DNA of 64,000 nt from Sphingobacterium micropteri (lineage in GTDB: Bacteria > Bacteroidota > Bacteroidia > Sphingobacteriales > Sphingobacteriaceae). The position numbers and the translations under genes were made by a program. The notes below the pieces were generated by a model that ran no database searches, had not been told where the DNA came from, and saw only the letters and a list, made by a program, of their open reading frames with translations. Of this stretch, positions 19,508-27,735 are shown one piece after another (positions within the stretch are counted from its first letter, which is position 1; the number at the start of each line of letters is the position of its first letter). The stretch is taken from positions 124,001 to 188,000 of the forward strand of contig NZ_JACOIK010000005.1 in NCBI RefSeq assembly GCF_014692515.1. Direction: 5' to 3'.

Positions 19508-20263
19508 TTAGTTCGCTAACGTTACATTCACCGCACTACCCATGCTGATAAACCCTGCGGTGGTATCCGGTTGTTGAGAAACGATGGTACTGGATAATGA
19601 ATCTGTTATCACACCAGAATACGTGATATTGCCTAAGCTTAATCCCACTCCTGAAAGTGCAAATCGTGCTTCACGTAATGATAAACCGATGAGATTGGGC
19701 ACTTCGATATCATCTGCCCCTTGCCCGTTACCGAGCACAAGGGTTATCTGGGAACCTTTCGGGATAAGTCGTCCGGCTTTCAGCGGCTGCCCCCCAAATT
19801 TAACATCTAGTACGACGTCTCGTGCGATATCTGCGATATAGACAGTGTCCGCGATTTTAAGCGATTGATTTCTCAAAATAGCAGAGGCCTCTATAAACGT
19901 TTTGTCAATGATATCGGGGAAGGCAACTTCAGGTGGTGTTTCGGTGATGATGGTTAAATAGATTGTCCTTCCCGTTTTTACCTGTGATTTTGGGTCTGGA
20001 TCTTGCTCCATGACAAGTCCCGGTTTTGCATCCATCTGGTATACATAATCAATCGAATATTCTAAATCGGCTTTCTCTAATGTTTGAATGGCATCATCGA
20101 TATGTAATCCCTTTACCTGCGGTACTTCAATCGAAACCCCATGCTTCGTATACCATTGAAGTCCGAAATAAATGCCTAAAAATAAGAGTGCGAGTGCAAT
20201 CAGCGCTCCAATTAAATTTTTTCTAAACGTATCCGTTCTTAGATACAGTAATAATTTCGACAT
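19508..20263 (-). CDS. Membrane-anchored protein with three PASTA domains
   Basis: The 251-residue product has a membrane segment (residues about 19-38: IGALIALALLFLGIYFGL) and three consecutive extracytoplasmic PASTA domains. These begin at VPQVKGLHIDDAIQTLEKA, FPDIIDKTFIEASAIL and VPNLIGLSLREARFALSG. PASTA domains bind peptidoglycan or muropeptides. There is no kinase domain and no penicillin-binding domain. It is the first gene of the operon with mltG, divergent from ddl; all three point to cell-wall synthesis. The function of the stand-alone PASTA protein is unknown. Confidence 0.9.
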   Translation of the reverse strand: MSKLLLYLRTDTFRKNLIGALIALALLFLGIYFGLQWYTKHGVSIEVPQVKGLHIDDAIQTLEKADLEYSIDYVYQMDAKPGLVMEQDPDPKSQVKTGRTIYLTIITETPPEVAFPDIIDKTFIEASAILRNQSLKIADTVYIADIARDVVLDVKFGGQPLKAGRLIPKGSQITLVLGNGQGADDIEVPNLIGLSLREARFALSGVGLSLGNITYSGVITDSLSSTIVSQQPDTTAGFISMGSAVNVTLAN

Positions 20264-20323
20264 GTGTTGTTCCTAATATAATAAAGCACATCTATATCAT
20301 GCGCGAACATGCAATATAATAGA

Positions 20324-20363
20324 CAAAATTATTCTTTTTTCCCCGTAACACAAGTTATATTTG
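20324..20363. promoter_or_regulatory. Overlapping divergent promoters of the PASTA operon and ddl
   Basis: On the minus strand TAATTTTG (20331-20324) with TTG at 20353-20351, spacer 19, fits a promoter for the PASTA-mltG operon. On the plus strand TATATTTG (20356-20363) is a full -7 box for ddl, 46 bp before its ATG, with no clear -33. The minus -33 and plus -7 elements lie 2 bp apart, so the two polymerases cannot both bind. Confidence 0.55.
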
Positions 20364-20409
20364 CGTTCGTTTAACATTAATTTGCAATTACCCTCTAACA
20401 AAAATAAAA

Positions 20410-21432
20410 ATGAAAAAAAAAATAGCTTTAATTACCGGGGGGTATACGGGAGAGGCAGAGGTTTCTTTCAAGAGTGCCGCATTTGTACAGGCGCAGCTCG
20501 ACAAAGAAAAATATGAGGTATATCCGATAACGATTACGTTGGAGGCTTGGTTCTACGTAACAGAAGCTGGTATTAAGATTTCGGTAAGCAGAGAGGATTT
20601 TTCGTTGGATATTGATGGACACATCGTTACATTTGATGTCGCTTTTATCATCTTGCACGGTTCGCCGGGGGAGGATGGCCGATTGCAGGGCTATTTTGAT
20701 ATGATTGGACTGCCTTATACCTCCTGTGATGCTTTGACGTCAGCATTAACGATGAACAAAGGCTACACGAAAGCTATTGTAAGAGATATCCAAGGTCTTT
20801 ATGTGGCGAACTCTGTATTGTTATTTGAGACACATCGAAGTGAGGCGGTGGATATCGTAGAACACAACCTGACCTTACCCCTATTTGTAAAACCCAATGC
20901 GGGTGGAAGCAGCATAGGAATGTCTAAAGTGAAAGCGTTGTCTGACTTACAGGTTGCATTGGATAAGGCTTTTGATGCGGCGAATACAGGTGCGCAAGTC
21001 CTTGTTGAGGAATTTGTAACAGGCCGTGAATTTTCGCAAGGTATCTTTCGAAATACGGAAGGGGAGTTGATTGTATTGCCTGCTACTGAAGTTCGTACGA
21101 CACGTGAGTTTTTCGATTTCGAAGCGAAGTATGTGGCCGGCTTAACGGAAGAAATCACGCCTGCTGACTTAACGGACGAGCAGCACAGGCGAGCGTCCGG
21201 GATTATTCGGGATATCTATGTCCGTCTGAATTGCAAAGGGATGGTGCGTGTGGATTTCTTTTTAGAAACTGGTACGGATAAATTTTACTTTATTGAAATC
21301 AACACCATTCCCGGCCAGACAGCACAGAGTTTTATTCCACAGCAGGTTCGCGCATTGGGTATGAAAGAGGGTGATTTTTACGCAGAATTAATTGAGGCAG
21401 CTATATCGCCCGCTCCCAAACTTCAAAAGTAA
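20410..21432 (+). CDS. ddl: D-alanine--D-alanine ligase
   Basis: Ddl joins two D-alanines with ATP to make the terminal dipeptide of the peptidoglycan stem. The 340-residue ATP-grasp protein carries HGSPGEDGRLQGYFDMIGLP, the substrate-lid region KPNAGGSSIGMSKV, and the C-terminal metal/ATP segment FYFIEINTIPGQTAQS. The start ATG follows an A-rich stretch. The last 32 bp overlap the 3' end of the convergent folA gene, so both C-termini share DNA. It is divergent from the PASTA-mltG operon. Confidence 0.96.
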   Translation: MKKKIALITGGYTGEAEVSFKSAAFVQAQLDKEKYEVYPITITLEAWFYVTEAGIKISVSREDFSLDIDGHIVTFDVAFIILHGSPGEDGRLQGYFDMIGLPYTSCDALTSALTMNKGYTKAIVRDIQGLYVANSVLLFETHRSEAVDIVEHNLTLPLFVKPNAGGSSIGMSKVKALSDLQVALDKAFDAANTGAQVLVEEFVTGREFSQGIFRNTEGELIVLPATEVRTTREFFDFEAKYVAGLTEEITPADLTDEQHRRASGIIRDIYVRLNCKGMVRVDFFLETGTDKFYFIEINTIPGQTAQSFIPQQVRALGMKEGDFYAELIEAAISPAPKLQK

Positions 21433-21898
21433 AATCATAGGCGTGACGTTCATCTTTCGGGTGCTTATCTTCACTGACTTTTTTCCACGCTGTTTGAGGG
21501 AGCTCCGGAAAATAGGCGTCGCCGTTCAAGGTGGTATGTACCCGTGTTAATAACACTTTTTGCGCAAGTGGAAGTGCCTGTTGATAAATCTTGGCACCAC
21601 CAATGATGAAGATTTCTCTTTCATCCCGACAATATGTTAGTACCTCATCTAGTGAGTTCGCCACATCAATGTCTTCCGTGGACCAATTCAAATCTCTTGT
21701 CAGGACAATGTTACGGCGTTGTGGCAACGGTTTGCCTATGGATTCATATGTTTTTCGACCCATGACGATCGAATGGTTTAAGGTGTGGTGTTTGAAATAT
21801 TTAAAATCATCCGGTAGATGCCACAGCATCTGATTGTTTTCACCAATGGCATTGTTCTCTGCCGCAGCTACAATTAATGTTATTTTTAGATTGTTCAT
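21401..21898 (-). CDS. folA: Dihydrofolate reductase
   Basis: DHFR reduces dihydrofolate with NADPH. The 165-residue protein shows IVAAAENNAIGENNQMLWHLPDD (represented by AIGENNQMLWHLPDD), the acidic residue of the active site, GRKTYESIGKPLP and the nucleotide-binding FIIGGAKIYQQALP. It lies 59 bp downstream of thyA on the same strand; the pairing is functional, since thymidylate synthase produces the dihydrofolate. Its last 32 bp overlap the end of ddl on the other strand. Confidence 0.96.
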   Translation of the reverse strand: MNNLKITLIVAAAENNAIGENNQMLWHLPDDFKYFKHHTLNHSIVMGRKTYESIGKPLPQRRNIVLTRDLNWSTEDIDVANSLDEVLTYCRDEREIFIIGGAKIYQQALPLAQKVLLTRVHTTLNGDAYFPELPQTAWKKVSEDKHPKDERHAYDFTFEVWERAI

Positions 21899-21957
21899 GT
21901 TATTTAGTGATCAGTGACTAGTAACCAGTGATCAGTAACTCTATAGTTACTCATTAC
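21899..21957. repeat. Short-word repeats between thyA and folA
   Basis: The spacer is built from variants of AGTGATCAGTGACT and AGTAACCAGTGATCAGTAACT, ending in GTTACTCATTACTCAT. These are near-tandem copies with an internal TGATCA palindrome. No promoter is evident, so thyA and folA probably share a transcript. Confidence 0.5.
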
Positions 21958-22779
21958 TCATACGGCAACAGGTGCCTTGATATGGGGGTGAAACTGATAA
22001 TTCTCCAGTTCAAAATCTTCAAACTTAAAATCGAAAATATGGTGCACATCTGGATTTATTTTCATCGTTGGCAGTGATTTAGGTTCTCTGCTCAACTGCA
22101 GTTCCGTTTGCTCAAAATGATTGCTGTATATATGGGCGTCTCCCAATGTATGTATAAAATCGCCTGCTTCCATATCGCATACCTGGGCAACCATCATGGT
22201 CAGCAAAGCGTAGGAAGCAATATTGAAAGGTACGCCTAGGAAAATATCTGCGCTCCGCTGGTAAAGTTGGCAAGAAAGCTGTGGCTTCAATATACCCTTT
22301 TCAGGTTGAGCAGGTGCAACATAAAATTGGAAAAAAGCGTGACAAGGCGGCAGTGCCATGTTTTCTATTTCTGCAACATTCCATGCAGACACGATAATCC
22401 TACGAGAATCGGGAGATTTTTTAAGCTGCTCCAAAACTTGCGCTATTTGGTCGATATGACGGCCGTCCGGTGTTGGCCAAGAGCGCCATTGTGAACCGTA
22501 TACAGGGCCTAAATTACCATTTTCATCCGCCCATTCATCCCAAATGCTTACCCCATTTTCTTTTAAATACTGGATATTCGTATCGCCTTTTAAAAACCAG
22601 ATCAGCTCGTGTATAATAGAACGAAGATGTAATTTTTTGGTGGTCACCAACGGAAAGCCGTCTTTTAGGTTGAAGCGCATCTGGTAACCGAAGACACTGC
22701 GCGTCCCTGTACCCGTACGATCGGTTTTATCAACCCCGTTTTCATAAACATGCTTCAATAAATTCAAATATTGTTTCAT
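21958..22779 (-). CDS. thyA: Thymidylate synthase
   Basis: ThyA methylates dUMP with methylene-tetrahydrofolate. The 273-residue protein has [17 protein letters not shown], catalytic Cys146 in [12 protein letters not shown] and the folate/dUMP-binding [20 protein letters not shown]. It is slightly longer than the 264-residue E. coli enzyme because of a small insert after [11 protein letters not shown]. Presumed operon with folA. The 275-bp spacer between thyA and the esterase gene upstream holds no gene I can support. Confidence 0.97.
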   Translation of the reverse strand: MKQYLNLLKHVYENGVDKTDRTGTGTRSVFGYQMRFNLKDGFPLVTTKKLHLRSIIHELIWFLKGDTNIQYLKENGVSIWDEWADENGNLGPVYGSQWRSWPTPDGRHIDQIAQVLEQLKKSPDSRRIIVSAWNVAEIENMALPPCHAFFQFYVAPAQPEKGILKPQLSCQLYQRSADIFLGVPFNIASYALLTMMVAQVCDMEAGDFIHTLGDAHIYSNHFEQTELQLSREPKSLPTMKINPDVHHIFDFKFEDFELENYQFHPHIKAPVAV

Positions 22780-23055
22780 ATGTATACAATTATTTATAAT
22801 TGTAAGTATTCATTTATATAAATGAGCTCGTTACACTCGGTTTGTCTTTTAAAGGCCATATGGAATATCCAGATTGTTTTCAATTCGGGTTTGTGCTCCG
22901 TATTCATGGATATTTCATAAAAGAAATGCCTAAAAAGTGCAGCTACGAAGATACTTGTTTCTATGTATATGACAAAAAATAAAACGTCACGAATAATATC
23001 TTGGTGGCGCGATTCTTGAGACTTATGTACTAACCAGTATAAAAAAGGAGGATTC

Positions 23056-23979
23056 ATGTTGTGGAAATTATGTAGGAAAGTAACATTGTTGTTCCTGATC
23101 ATCGCAATGGTTGCTTGCGAAAAAGAACCCAGCGAGCAGGAAAAATATGAGGTAGAGGTGTTGACGAACATCTCTTACGGAAATCATGCACGTCAGAAGA
23201 TGGATTTGTACCTGCCAAAAGGAAGATCTTCGGTCAATACAAATGTGATCGTCGTCATCCACGGCGGAGGGTTCGTGGCGGGGGATAAATCCTATTTCAG
23301 CGAAGTGTCAACGAAACTAGCCGAAAAAGGCTTTGCCGTTGTGAATATGAACTATCGCTTCGTAGATATCACAGGGCTCCTGGATAATCCTCCAAAACAT
23401 CAACCAAGCGCGATTACCATCCATCATCAATTGGAAGATGTGCACGAGGCTATTCAGGTGGGTTTAGCCAGAAGTGAAGAATTGGCTATTAGCAACAGCA
23501 AGTGGTATATTGCTGGACACAGTGCGGGCGCCACATTGGCCATGCTTTATGCCTATGGAAAAAACAATGAAGATGGTTTGGTAAAAGCGGTGGCAAATTG
23601 GGCAGGTGTAACAACGTTTGCTTTTAATGACGAATCCGAAGTCGATCAGCTTGACCCTCGGTTTCGCGAATTATTTTTCCGATTGATTGGGGCAGAAGCC
23701 ACAAATGAAAATAAATTGGCTTATATGGCCGCAAGTCCATATTGGGTGGCTCACAACAATGGTGGAATACCCACCATTAACATCAAGCCGAACGATAATA
23801 CCATCGGTGATTTACCCGATGTAAGTGAAATACAATATAAAGAACTGACAGATTTGCTGGACGCAAGAGGGATTGCAAGCCAGTATGTATTAGTTTCGGG
23901 GGCGTCACATGGATTCAGCGAACCTGGAAAATGGGACGAAGTACTGGTGAATACACTCACATTTTTCAACGAACGTTAG
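23056..23979 (+). CDS. Alpha/beta-hydrolase (carboxylesterase-like) lipoprotein
   Basis: The 307-residue protein starts with a lipoprotein signal (LLFLIIAMVAC, lipidated Cys21). The hydrolase fold is shown by the oxyanion motif HGGG (69-72), nucleophile Ser156 in GHSAG and likely catalytic His285 in SGASHGF. This arrangement is the carboxylesterase/hormone-sensitive-lipase-like type, and feruloyl or acetyl esterases of Bacteroidota look alike. It would act in the periplasm or on the outer membrane; substrate unknown. An AAGGAGG sequence at 23046-23052, unusually strong for this phylum, supports the start at 23056. The gene stands alone. Confidence 0.85.
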   Translation: MLWKLCRKVTLLFLIIAMVACEKEPSEQEKYEVEVLTNISYGNHARQKMDLYLPKGRSSVNTNVIVVIHGGGFVAGDKSYFSEVSTKLAEKGFAVVNMNYRFVDITGLLDNPPKHQPSAITIHHQLEDVHEAIQVGLARSEELAISNSKWYIAGHSAGATLAMLYAYGKNNEDGLVKAVANWAGVTTFAFNDESEVDQLDPRFRELFFRLIGAEATNENKLAYMAASPYWVAHNNGGIPTINIKPNDNTIGDLPDVSEIQYKELTDLLDARGIASQYVLVSGASHGFSEPGKWDEVLVNTLTFFNER

Positions 23980-24034
23980 CCGTATAATAAAACCTAGAAG
24001 CATTCGCGTATAAAAAGAACAATATATTTTTTAG

Positions 24035-24042
24035 TAACTTTG
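24035..24042 (+). promoter_or_regulatory. mtaB -7 box
   Basis: TAACTTTG is a full match to TAnnTTTG and ends 10 bp before the mtaB start codon; the mRNA leader would be only a few bases. No clear -33 is seen. Confidence 0.5.
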
Positions 24043-24052
24043 CACCATTATC

Positions 24053-25372
24053 ATGAACAAAAAAGTAGCTTTTTATACGTTGGGATGTAAACTGAATTAT
24101 TCAGAAACGTCTTCTATCGGCAGGATTTTCAAGGAAGCAGGCTATGAAACCACTCCATTTAATAGCCAAGCAGACGTCTATGTCATCAATACCTGTTCGG
24201 TAACGGATCATGCCGATAAAAAGTGTCGTAAGGTCGTGAAAGAAGCTCTAAAGCATTCGCCCAACGCTTATATTACCATCGTAGGGTGCTATGCCCAGTT
24301 AAAACCGAGGGAGATAGCGGAAATTCCGGGGGTCGATATGGTGCTGGGGGCTGCGGAGAAATTTAATATCATTCAACACATCAACGACCTGACGAAACAG
24401 GAAAAAGCGGTTGTTCATAATGCACCAATTGACGAGACACACCAATTTGTCTCGGCTTATTCTATCGGTGATCGCACCCGTACCTTCTTAAAAGTGCAAG
24501 ATGGTTGTGACTATTCGTGTACCTTCTGTACGATTCCGTTGGCACGTGGAGCAAGCCGTTCGGGTAAGATTGAAGATATTGTGCGACAGGCTGAAGAAAT
24601 TGCGGCCTCGGGCGTGAAAGAAATTGTACTGACGGGCGTCAATATTGGTGATTACGGTATACGGGATGGGAAGCGGCAAGATCGTTTTTTAGATTTGGTG
24701 AAAGCGTTAGATGAGGTGGAAGGTATAGACCGTATACGTATTTCCTCTATTGAACCGAACTTACTAGCGAATGAAATCATTGAGTTTGTAGCACAGTCTA
24801 AGCGGTTTGTACCACATTTCCACATGCCTTTGCAATCGGGAAGTAATAATGTGTTGTCGAAAATGCGTCGACGTTATAAACGCGAGCTTTATGCGGAACG
24901 CGTCGCGAAGATAAAATCGTTGATGCCGGACTGCTGTATCGGTGTCGATGTTATCGTTGGATTTCCGGGCGAGACGCGGGAAGACTTCCTCGATACATAC
25001 AATTTCCTGAACGAAATGGATATTTCCTACCTGCACGTCTTTACCTACTCCGAACGAGAAAACACCATTGCCGCACAGATGGAAGGAGCTGTTCCGGGAG
25101 CACAGCGTAGCGATAGAAGTAAAATGTTACATATCCTTTCCGAGAAAAAGCGGAGAGCATTTTATGAAAAACAGTTAGGGAAAGTCGGAGAGGTATTGTT
25201 TGAAAGTGATGTTAAAGACGGTTATATGCACGGCTTCTCTAAAAATTATGTAAAAGTACGCTCGTTGTATGATCCTTTATTGGTCAACGAAATCGTGCCG
25301 GTCAAATTCATGACCATTACCGATCAATGCGAGGTAGAGATTGAAGAATTACCGGAGCTTTTGGTACACTAA
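24053..25372 (+). CDS. mtaB: MtaB, tRNA t6A37 methylthiotransferase
   Basis: MtaB converts t6A37 to ms2t6A37 in tRNA using radical SAM chemistry. The 439-residue protein shows the N-terminal UPF0004 domain with cluster cysteines C12, C48 and C79. The radical SAM motif C152-x3-C156-x2-C159 lies in DGCDYSCTFCTIPLARG, and a C-terminal TRAM-like region follows. The GCKLNYSE start is diagnostic of the MtaB rather than the MiaB subgroup (GCQMN). Its substrate modification depends on TsaB, also in this window. The stop is two bases from the convergent EamA gene's stop. Confidence 0.94.
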   Translation: MNKKVAFYTLGCKLNYSETSSIGRIFKEAGYETTPFNSQADVYVINTCSVTDHADKKCRKVVKEALKHSPNAYITIVGCYAQLKPREIAEIPGVDMVLGAAEKFNIIQHINDLTKQEKAVVHNAPIDETHQFVSAYSIGDRTRTFLKVQDGCDYSCTFCTIPLARGASRSGKIEDIVRQAEEIAASGVKEIVLTGVNIGDYGIRDGKRQDRFLDLVKALDEVEGIDRIRISSIEPNLLANEIIEFVAQSKRFVPHFHMPLQSGSNNVLSKMRRRYKRELYAERVAKIKSLMPDCCIGVDVIVGFPGETREDFLDTYNFLNEMDISYLHVFTYSERENTIAAQMEGAVPGAQRSDRSKMLHILSEKKRRAFYEKQLGKVGEVLFESDVKDGYMHGFSKNYVKVRSLYDPLLVNEIVPVKFMTITDQCEVEIEELPELLVH

Positions 25373-25373
25373 G

Positions 25374-26279
25374 TTAGTGTGGCGTTCGGCGTTTCTGGAT
25401 ATTCAGTAATACCACCACGACCAATATACCAGCTACACCCATAAACTGTAATAAGGATACGTGTTCCTTCAAAACTAGGTAAGACATACAAACCGCTACT
25501 GGCAATTCAATATAACTCAGGATATTTCCGAGTGACACCCCTGTTTTTGGGATTCCAAACGAGAATAAAAGAGGGGGGAGGACGGTCCCGAAAATGGCGA
25601 GTAACAATCCATAACGCCATAGAGAAGAAAAAACCGAAGACGTAAAAAGAGTAAGCGGTTGTAACAACACAAACACCAACAGAAATGCCCCAATAATCAT
25701 ATAGGCACTTTTTTGAAGAGGGGGATGATCGTTGCCGACACGTCCGCTGACAATAATAAATATGGCGTAGGCGGTAGCCGCAAGAAGTCCATAGCCGATG
25801 CCTACCACGCTGACCGATTTGAAGTCATGTTCTACTAAACCGGTTGCGAGAACGGTACTTCCTAAGATGGCGGCGATACCAATGGTTTGTCGTCTTGTAA
25901 GCTTTGTTTTGAAGAAAATAAATTCGATCAGTTGCCCGATCCAAATATATTGCATCAATAGAATGATAGCTAAGGATGCTGGAAGAAGCTGGACACTTTT
26001 ATAATACAGAATACTGACGGCGCCGGTGGATAATCCACTGACGACGATGTGCCATTTCGGAGAAGTGGAAGGATATTTGGAAAAATAACCTTTGTTTACG
26101 ATAAACATTATTCCGATGAGCATCCATAAGAACAGCATGCCAAAAAAAGCTTGGATTCCGGTTACCTCGCCCAGCGTGAAACCTTGCGCATAGGCTTTTT
26201 TAACAAAGGTGGATAATATACCGAAACTGGCAGCACCTAATACAACAGCAATAATACCTTTTACTTGTTCCTTGTCCAT
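25374..26279 (-). CDS. EamA/DMT-family transporter
   Basis: The 301-residue protein has about ten hydrophobic helices arranged as two EamA repeats: the first begins VKGIIAVVLGAASFGILSTFVKKA, shown by AAVVLG-like and SFGILSTF segments, and the second near GIGYGLLAATAYAIFIIVSG. It ends in a basic tail. Members export amino acids or other metabolites, and some import them; the substrate cannot be told. The ATG at 26279 is preferred to a TTG at 26291. It runs convergent with mtaB, with only one base between the stops. Confidence 0.85.
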   Translation of the reverse strand: MDKEQVKGIIAVVLGAASFGILSTFVKKAYAQGFTLGEVTGIQAFFGMLFLWMLIGIMFIVNKGYFSKYPSTSPKWHIVVSGLSTGAVSILYYKSVQLLPASLAIILLMQYIWIGQLIEFIFFKTKLTRRQTIGIAAILGSTVLATGLVEHDFKSVSVVGIGYGLLAATAYAIFIIVSGRVGNDHPPLQKSAYMIIGAFLLVFVLLQPLTLFTSSVFSSLWRYGLLLAIFGTVLPPLLFSFGIPKTGVSLGNILSYIELPVAVCMSYLVLKEHVSLLQFMGVAGILVVVVLLNIQKRRTPH

Positions 26280-26313
26280 TTTGGCGCGCAAGATACAAAA
26301 TCATTCCGCAAAC

Positions 26314-26344
26314 TTTGTTAAACGCCTTGTGATGTTTATTTTTG
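26314..26344 (+). promoter_or_regulatory. Promoter of the NlpC/P60 gene, leaderless type
   Basis: TTTG at 26314-26317, a 19-base spacer and TATTTTTG at 26337-26344 are a full promoter match. The ATG follows after only 4 bp, so transcription should begin at or next to the start codon. Confidence 0.7.
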
Positions 26345-26348
26345 TGTT

Positions 26349-26945
26349 ATGCAGCACCGATCGTATAGGTATATTACGTTATTATCGTGGGTTATGGCCA
26401 TTTTTCTATTGGCATCTTGTGGCGCTAAAAGAAAAGTACTCTATGGAGCCGGCTCACATCCTGGCAAACCCCATACCAGCATCCCTACCGATGCAAGTGA
26501 TGCAAGTGACAAATCTTTGTCTGGTTCTGGAATAGATAATTATGCTGCTATATTAGGCGTTTCTGCACGTGATCTGGACAACAAATCACTTTATTCTTTT
26601 ATTGATAAATGGTTGGGGAGTCCGCATCGTCTCGGTGGTACGCAACCTTCCGGAATAGACTGTTCTGGTTTTGTGGGAATTTTATATCGTGAGGTATACG
26701 GTAAAGATCTACCCCGTACTTCACGGGATATGGGAGATCAGGTCAAGCGAAAATATGAAAGACAATTACGGGAAGGTGATTTGGTCTTTTTCTCTTTTGG
26801 TGGAAGAAACATCGATCACGTCGGCGTATACCTGCATAATAATAAATTTGTACATGTATCCACGAGAAGAGGAGTTATTATCTCCGACATAAAAGATAGT
26901 TGGTATTATAAATACTTTGTGCGCGCCGGTACACCAAAAATCTAA
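26349..26945 (+). CDS. NlpC/P60 family peptidoglycan endopeptidase lipoprotein
   Basis: The 198-residue protein has a lipoprotein signal (LLSWVMAIFLLASC, Cys24), a short Ser/Asp linker and an NlpC/P60 domain. Catalytic Cys105 lies in SGIDCSGFVGILYREVYG, His157 in DHVGVYL and a third polar residue near His169 in FVHVST. These enzymes cut D-glutamyl-diaminopimelate or related stem bonds. The upstream start at 26349 is chosen because it gives the full signal peptide; an internal ATG at 26394 would remove its basic part. The mRNA looks leaderless. Confidence 0.92.
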   Translation: MQHRSYRYITLLSWVMAIFLLASCGAKRKVLYGAGSHPGKPHTSIPTDASDASDKSLSGSGIDNYAAILGVSARDLDNKSLYSFIDKWLGSPHRLGGTQPSGIDCSGFVGILYREVYGKDLPRTSRDMGDQVKRKYERQLREGDLVFFSFGGRNIDHVGVYLHNNKFVHVSTRRGVIISDIKDSWYYKYFVRAGTPKI

Positions 26946-27034
26946 CATTCAAATTACAAAACGGTTCTAATAAGCGTCTGCCTTTGGTGTTTAAGTTCCA
27001 TCTAATGTGTATTTTTGCGACAAATTGATTTGTC

Positions 27035-27535
27035 ATGAGTAAAAGAGCGAAGGCCATTTTTTTGGCACTGTGTATTATCGGTTCCTTTTTTATCTATTGT
27101 GTTTATTATTATTCCAATATGATCAAGAATGCACCTTTTCGTTATTCCGATTTTGAATATATTTCCATCCAATACGGTTTACGCGATTCCATGTTGAACA
27201 GTTATCATTCGGCGACACAAGATTACCAATATCTGAATCGGGAAAATGAAATTGTGAAAAAGAAATTGAAGCTGACGAATGACGATCTACTTTTTCTACA
27301 CCGGAAAGCGATGGAAATGGGATTCTGGAATGTAGATGATGATCTGACAACACCGAGAACAGACTCCGTTGACGGACGAGCGGTTCCACGTTATATACTC
27401 GAATACAAGTATAAAGAAAAAGGGAAAACGGTGACGATGGACGCTGATTATCCGGGAAATCAAAAAATGATGGATGCTGCCAAAACGACAATAGAAACGG
27501 TTTTGGAACGAATCAATATCGCCAATGCACGTTAA
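27035..27535 (+). CDS. Hypothetical membrane-anchored protein
   Basis: I do not recognise this 166-residue product. It has a basic N-terminus and one membrane segment (residues about 7-27: IFLALCIIGSFFIYCVYYY), then a soluble region with two parts: a helical segment (NRENEIVKKKLKLTNDDLLFLHRKAMEMGFW) read here only by its ends, and a beta-rich part (PRYILEYKYKEKGKTVTMDADYPG by ends PRYILEYKY and VTMDADYPG). A TATTTTTG -7 box lies at 27010-27017. It is probably an inner-membrane or periplasmic protein. No operon partner is evident. Confidence 0.75.
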   Translation: MSKRAKAIFLALCIIGSFFIYCVYYYSNMIKNAPFRYSDFEYISIQYGLRDSMLNSYHSATQDYQYLNRENEIVKKKLKLTNDDLLFLHRKAMEMGFWNVDDDLTTPRTDSVDGRAVPRYILEYKYKEKGKTVTMDADYPGNQKMMDAAKTTIETVLERINIANAR

Positions 27536-27680
27536 AGAAATAATTTCTCTTTTAACAAAACGCTAATCTTTACTTCATATGAATACCTCACCTTTGTGAT
27601 GAGTAATTTTTGTTCGTCATTAATGGTTTAATTAATGGTTAGTGTTTATGTTGAGGCTTGTTGTGAAATACGCCGAAAGC

Positions 27681-27716
27681 AAAAGGGTTGTCCCGGAGGA
27701 TAACCCTTTTTTGTTT
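27681..27716. terminator. Bidirectional intrinsic terminator
   Basis: A 13-bp stem (27681-27693 with 27698-27710) with a CGGA loop has an A-run before it and a T-run after it. It lies between the hypothetical gene (+) and the convergent MscS-type gene (-) and can serve both. Confidence 0.8.
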
Positions 27717-27735
27717 TATGTCAACCTTCGTGCGA

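Noticed and set aside
22860..22982. Plus-strand 40-codon frame between thyA and the esterase gene
   Set aside because: It reads like a plausible peptide (MEYPDCFQFGF start) but has no promoter box, no binding site and no family match; support is too weak.
22794..23171. Minus-strand frame of 125 codons upstream of thyA
   Set aside because: It crosses the 5' end of the esterase lipoprotein gene in antisense, including its signal peptide and ribosome binding site, and has no recognisable domain.
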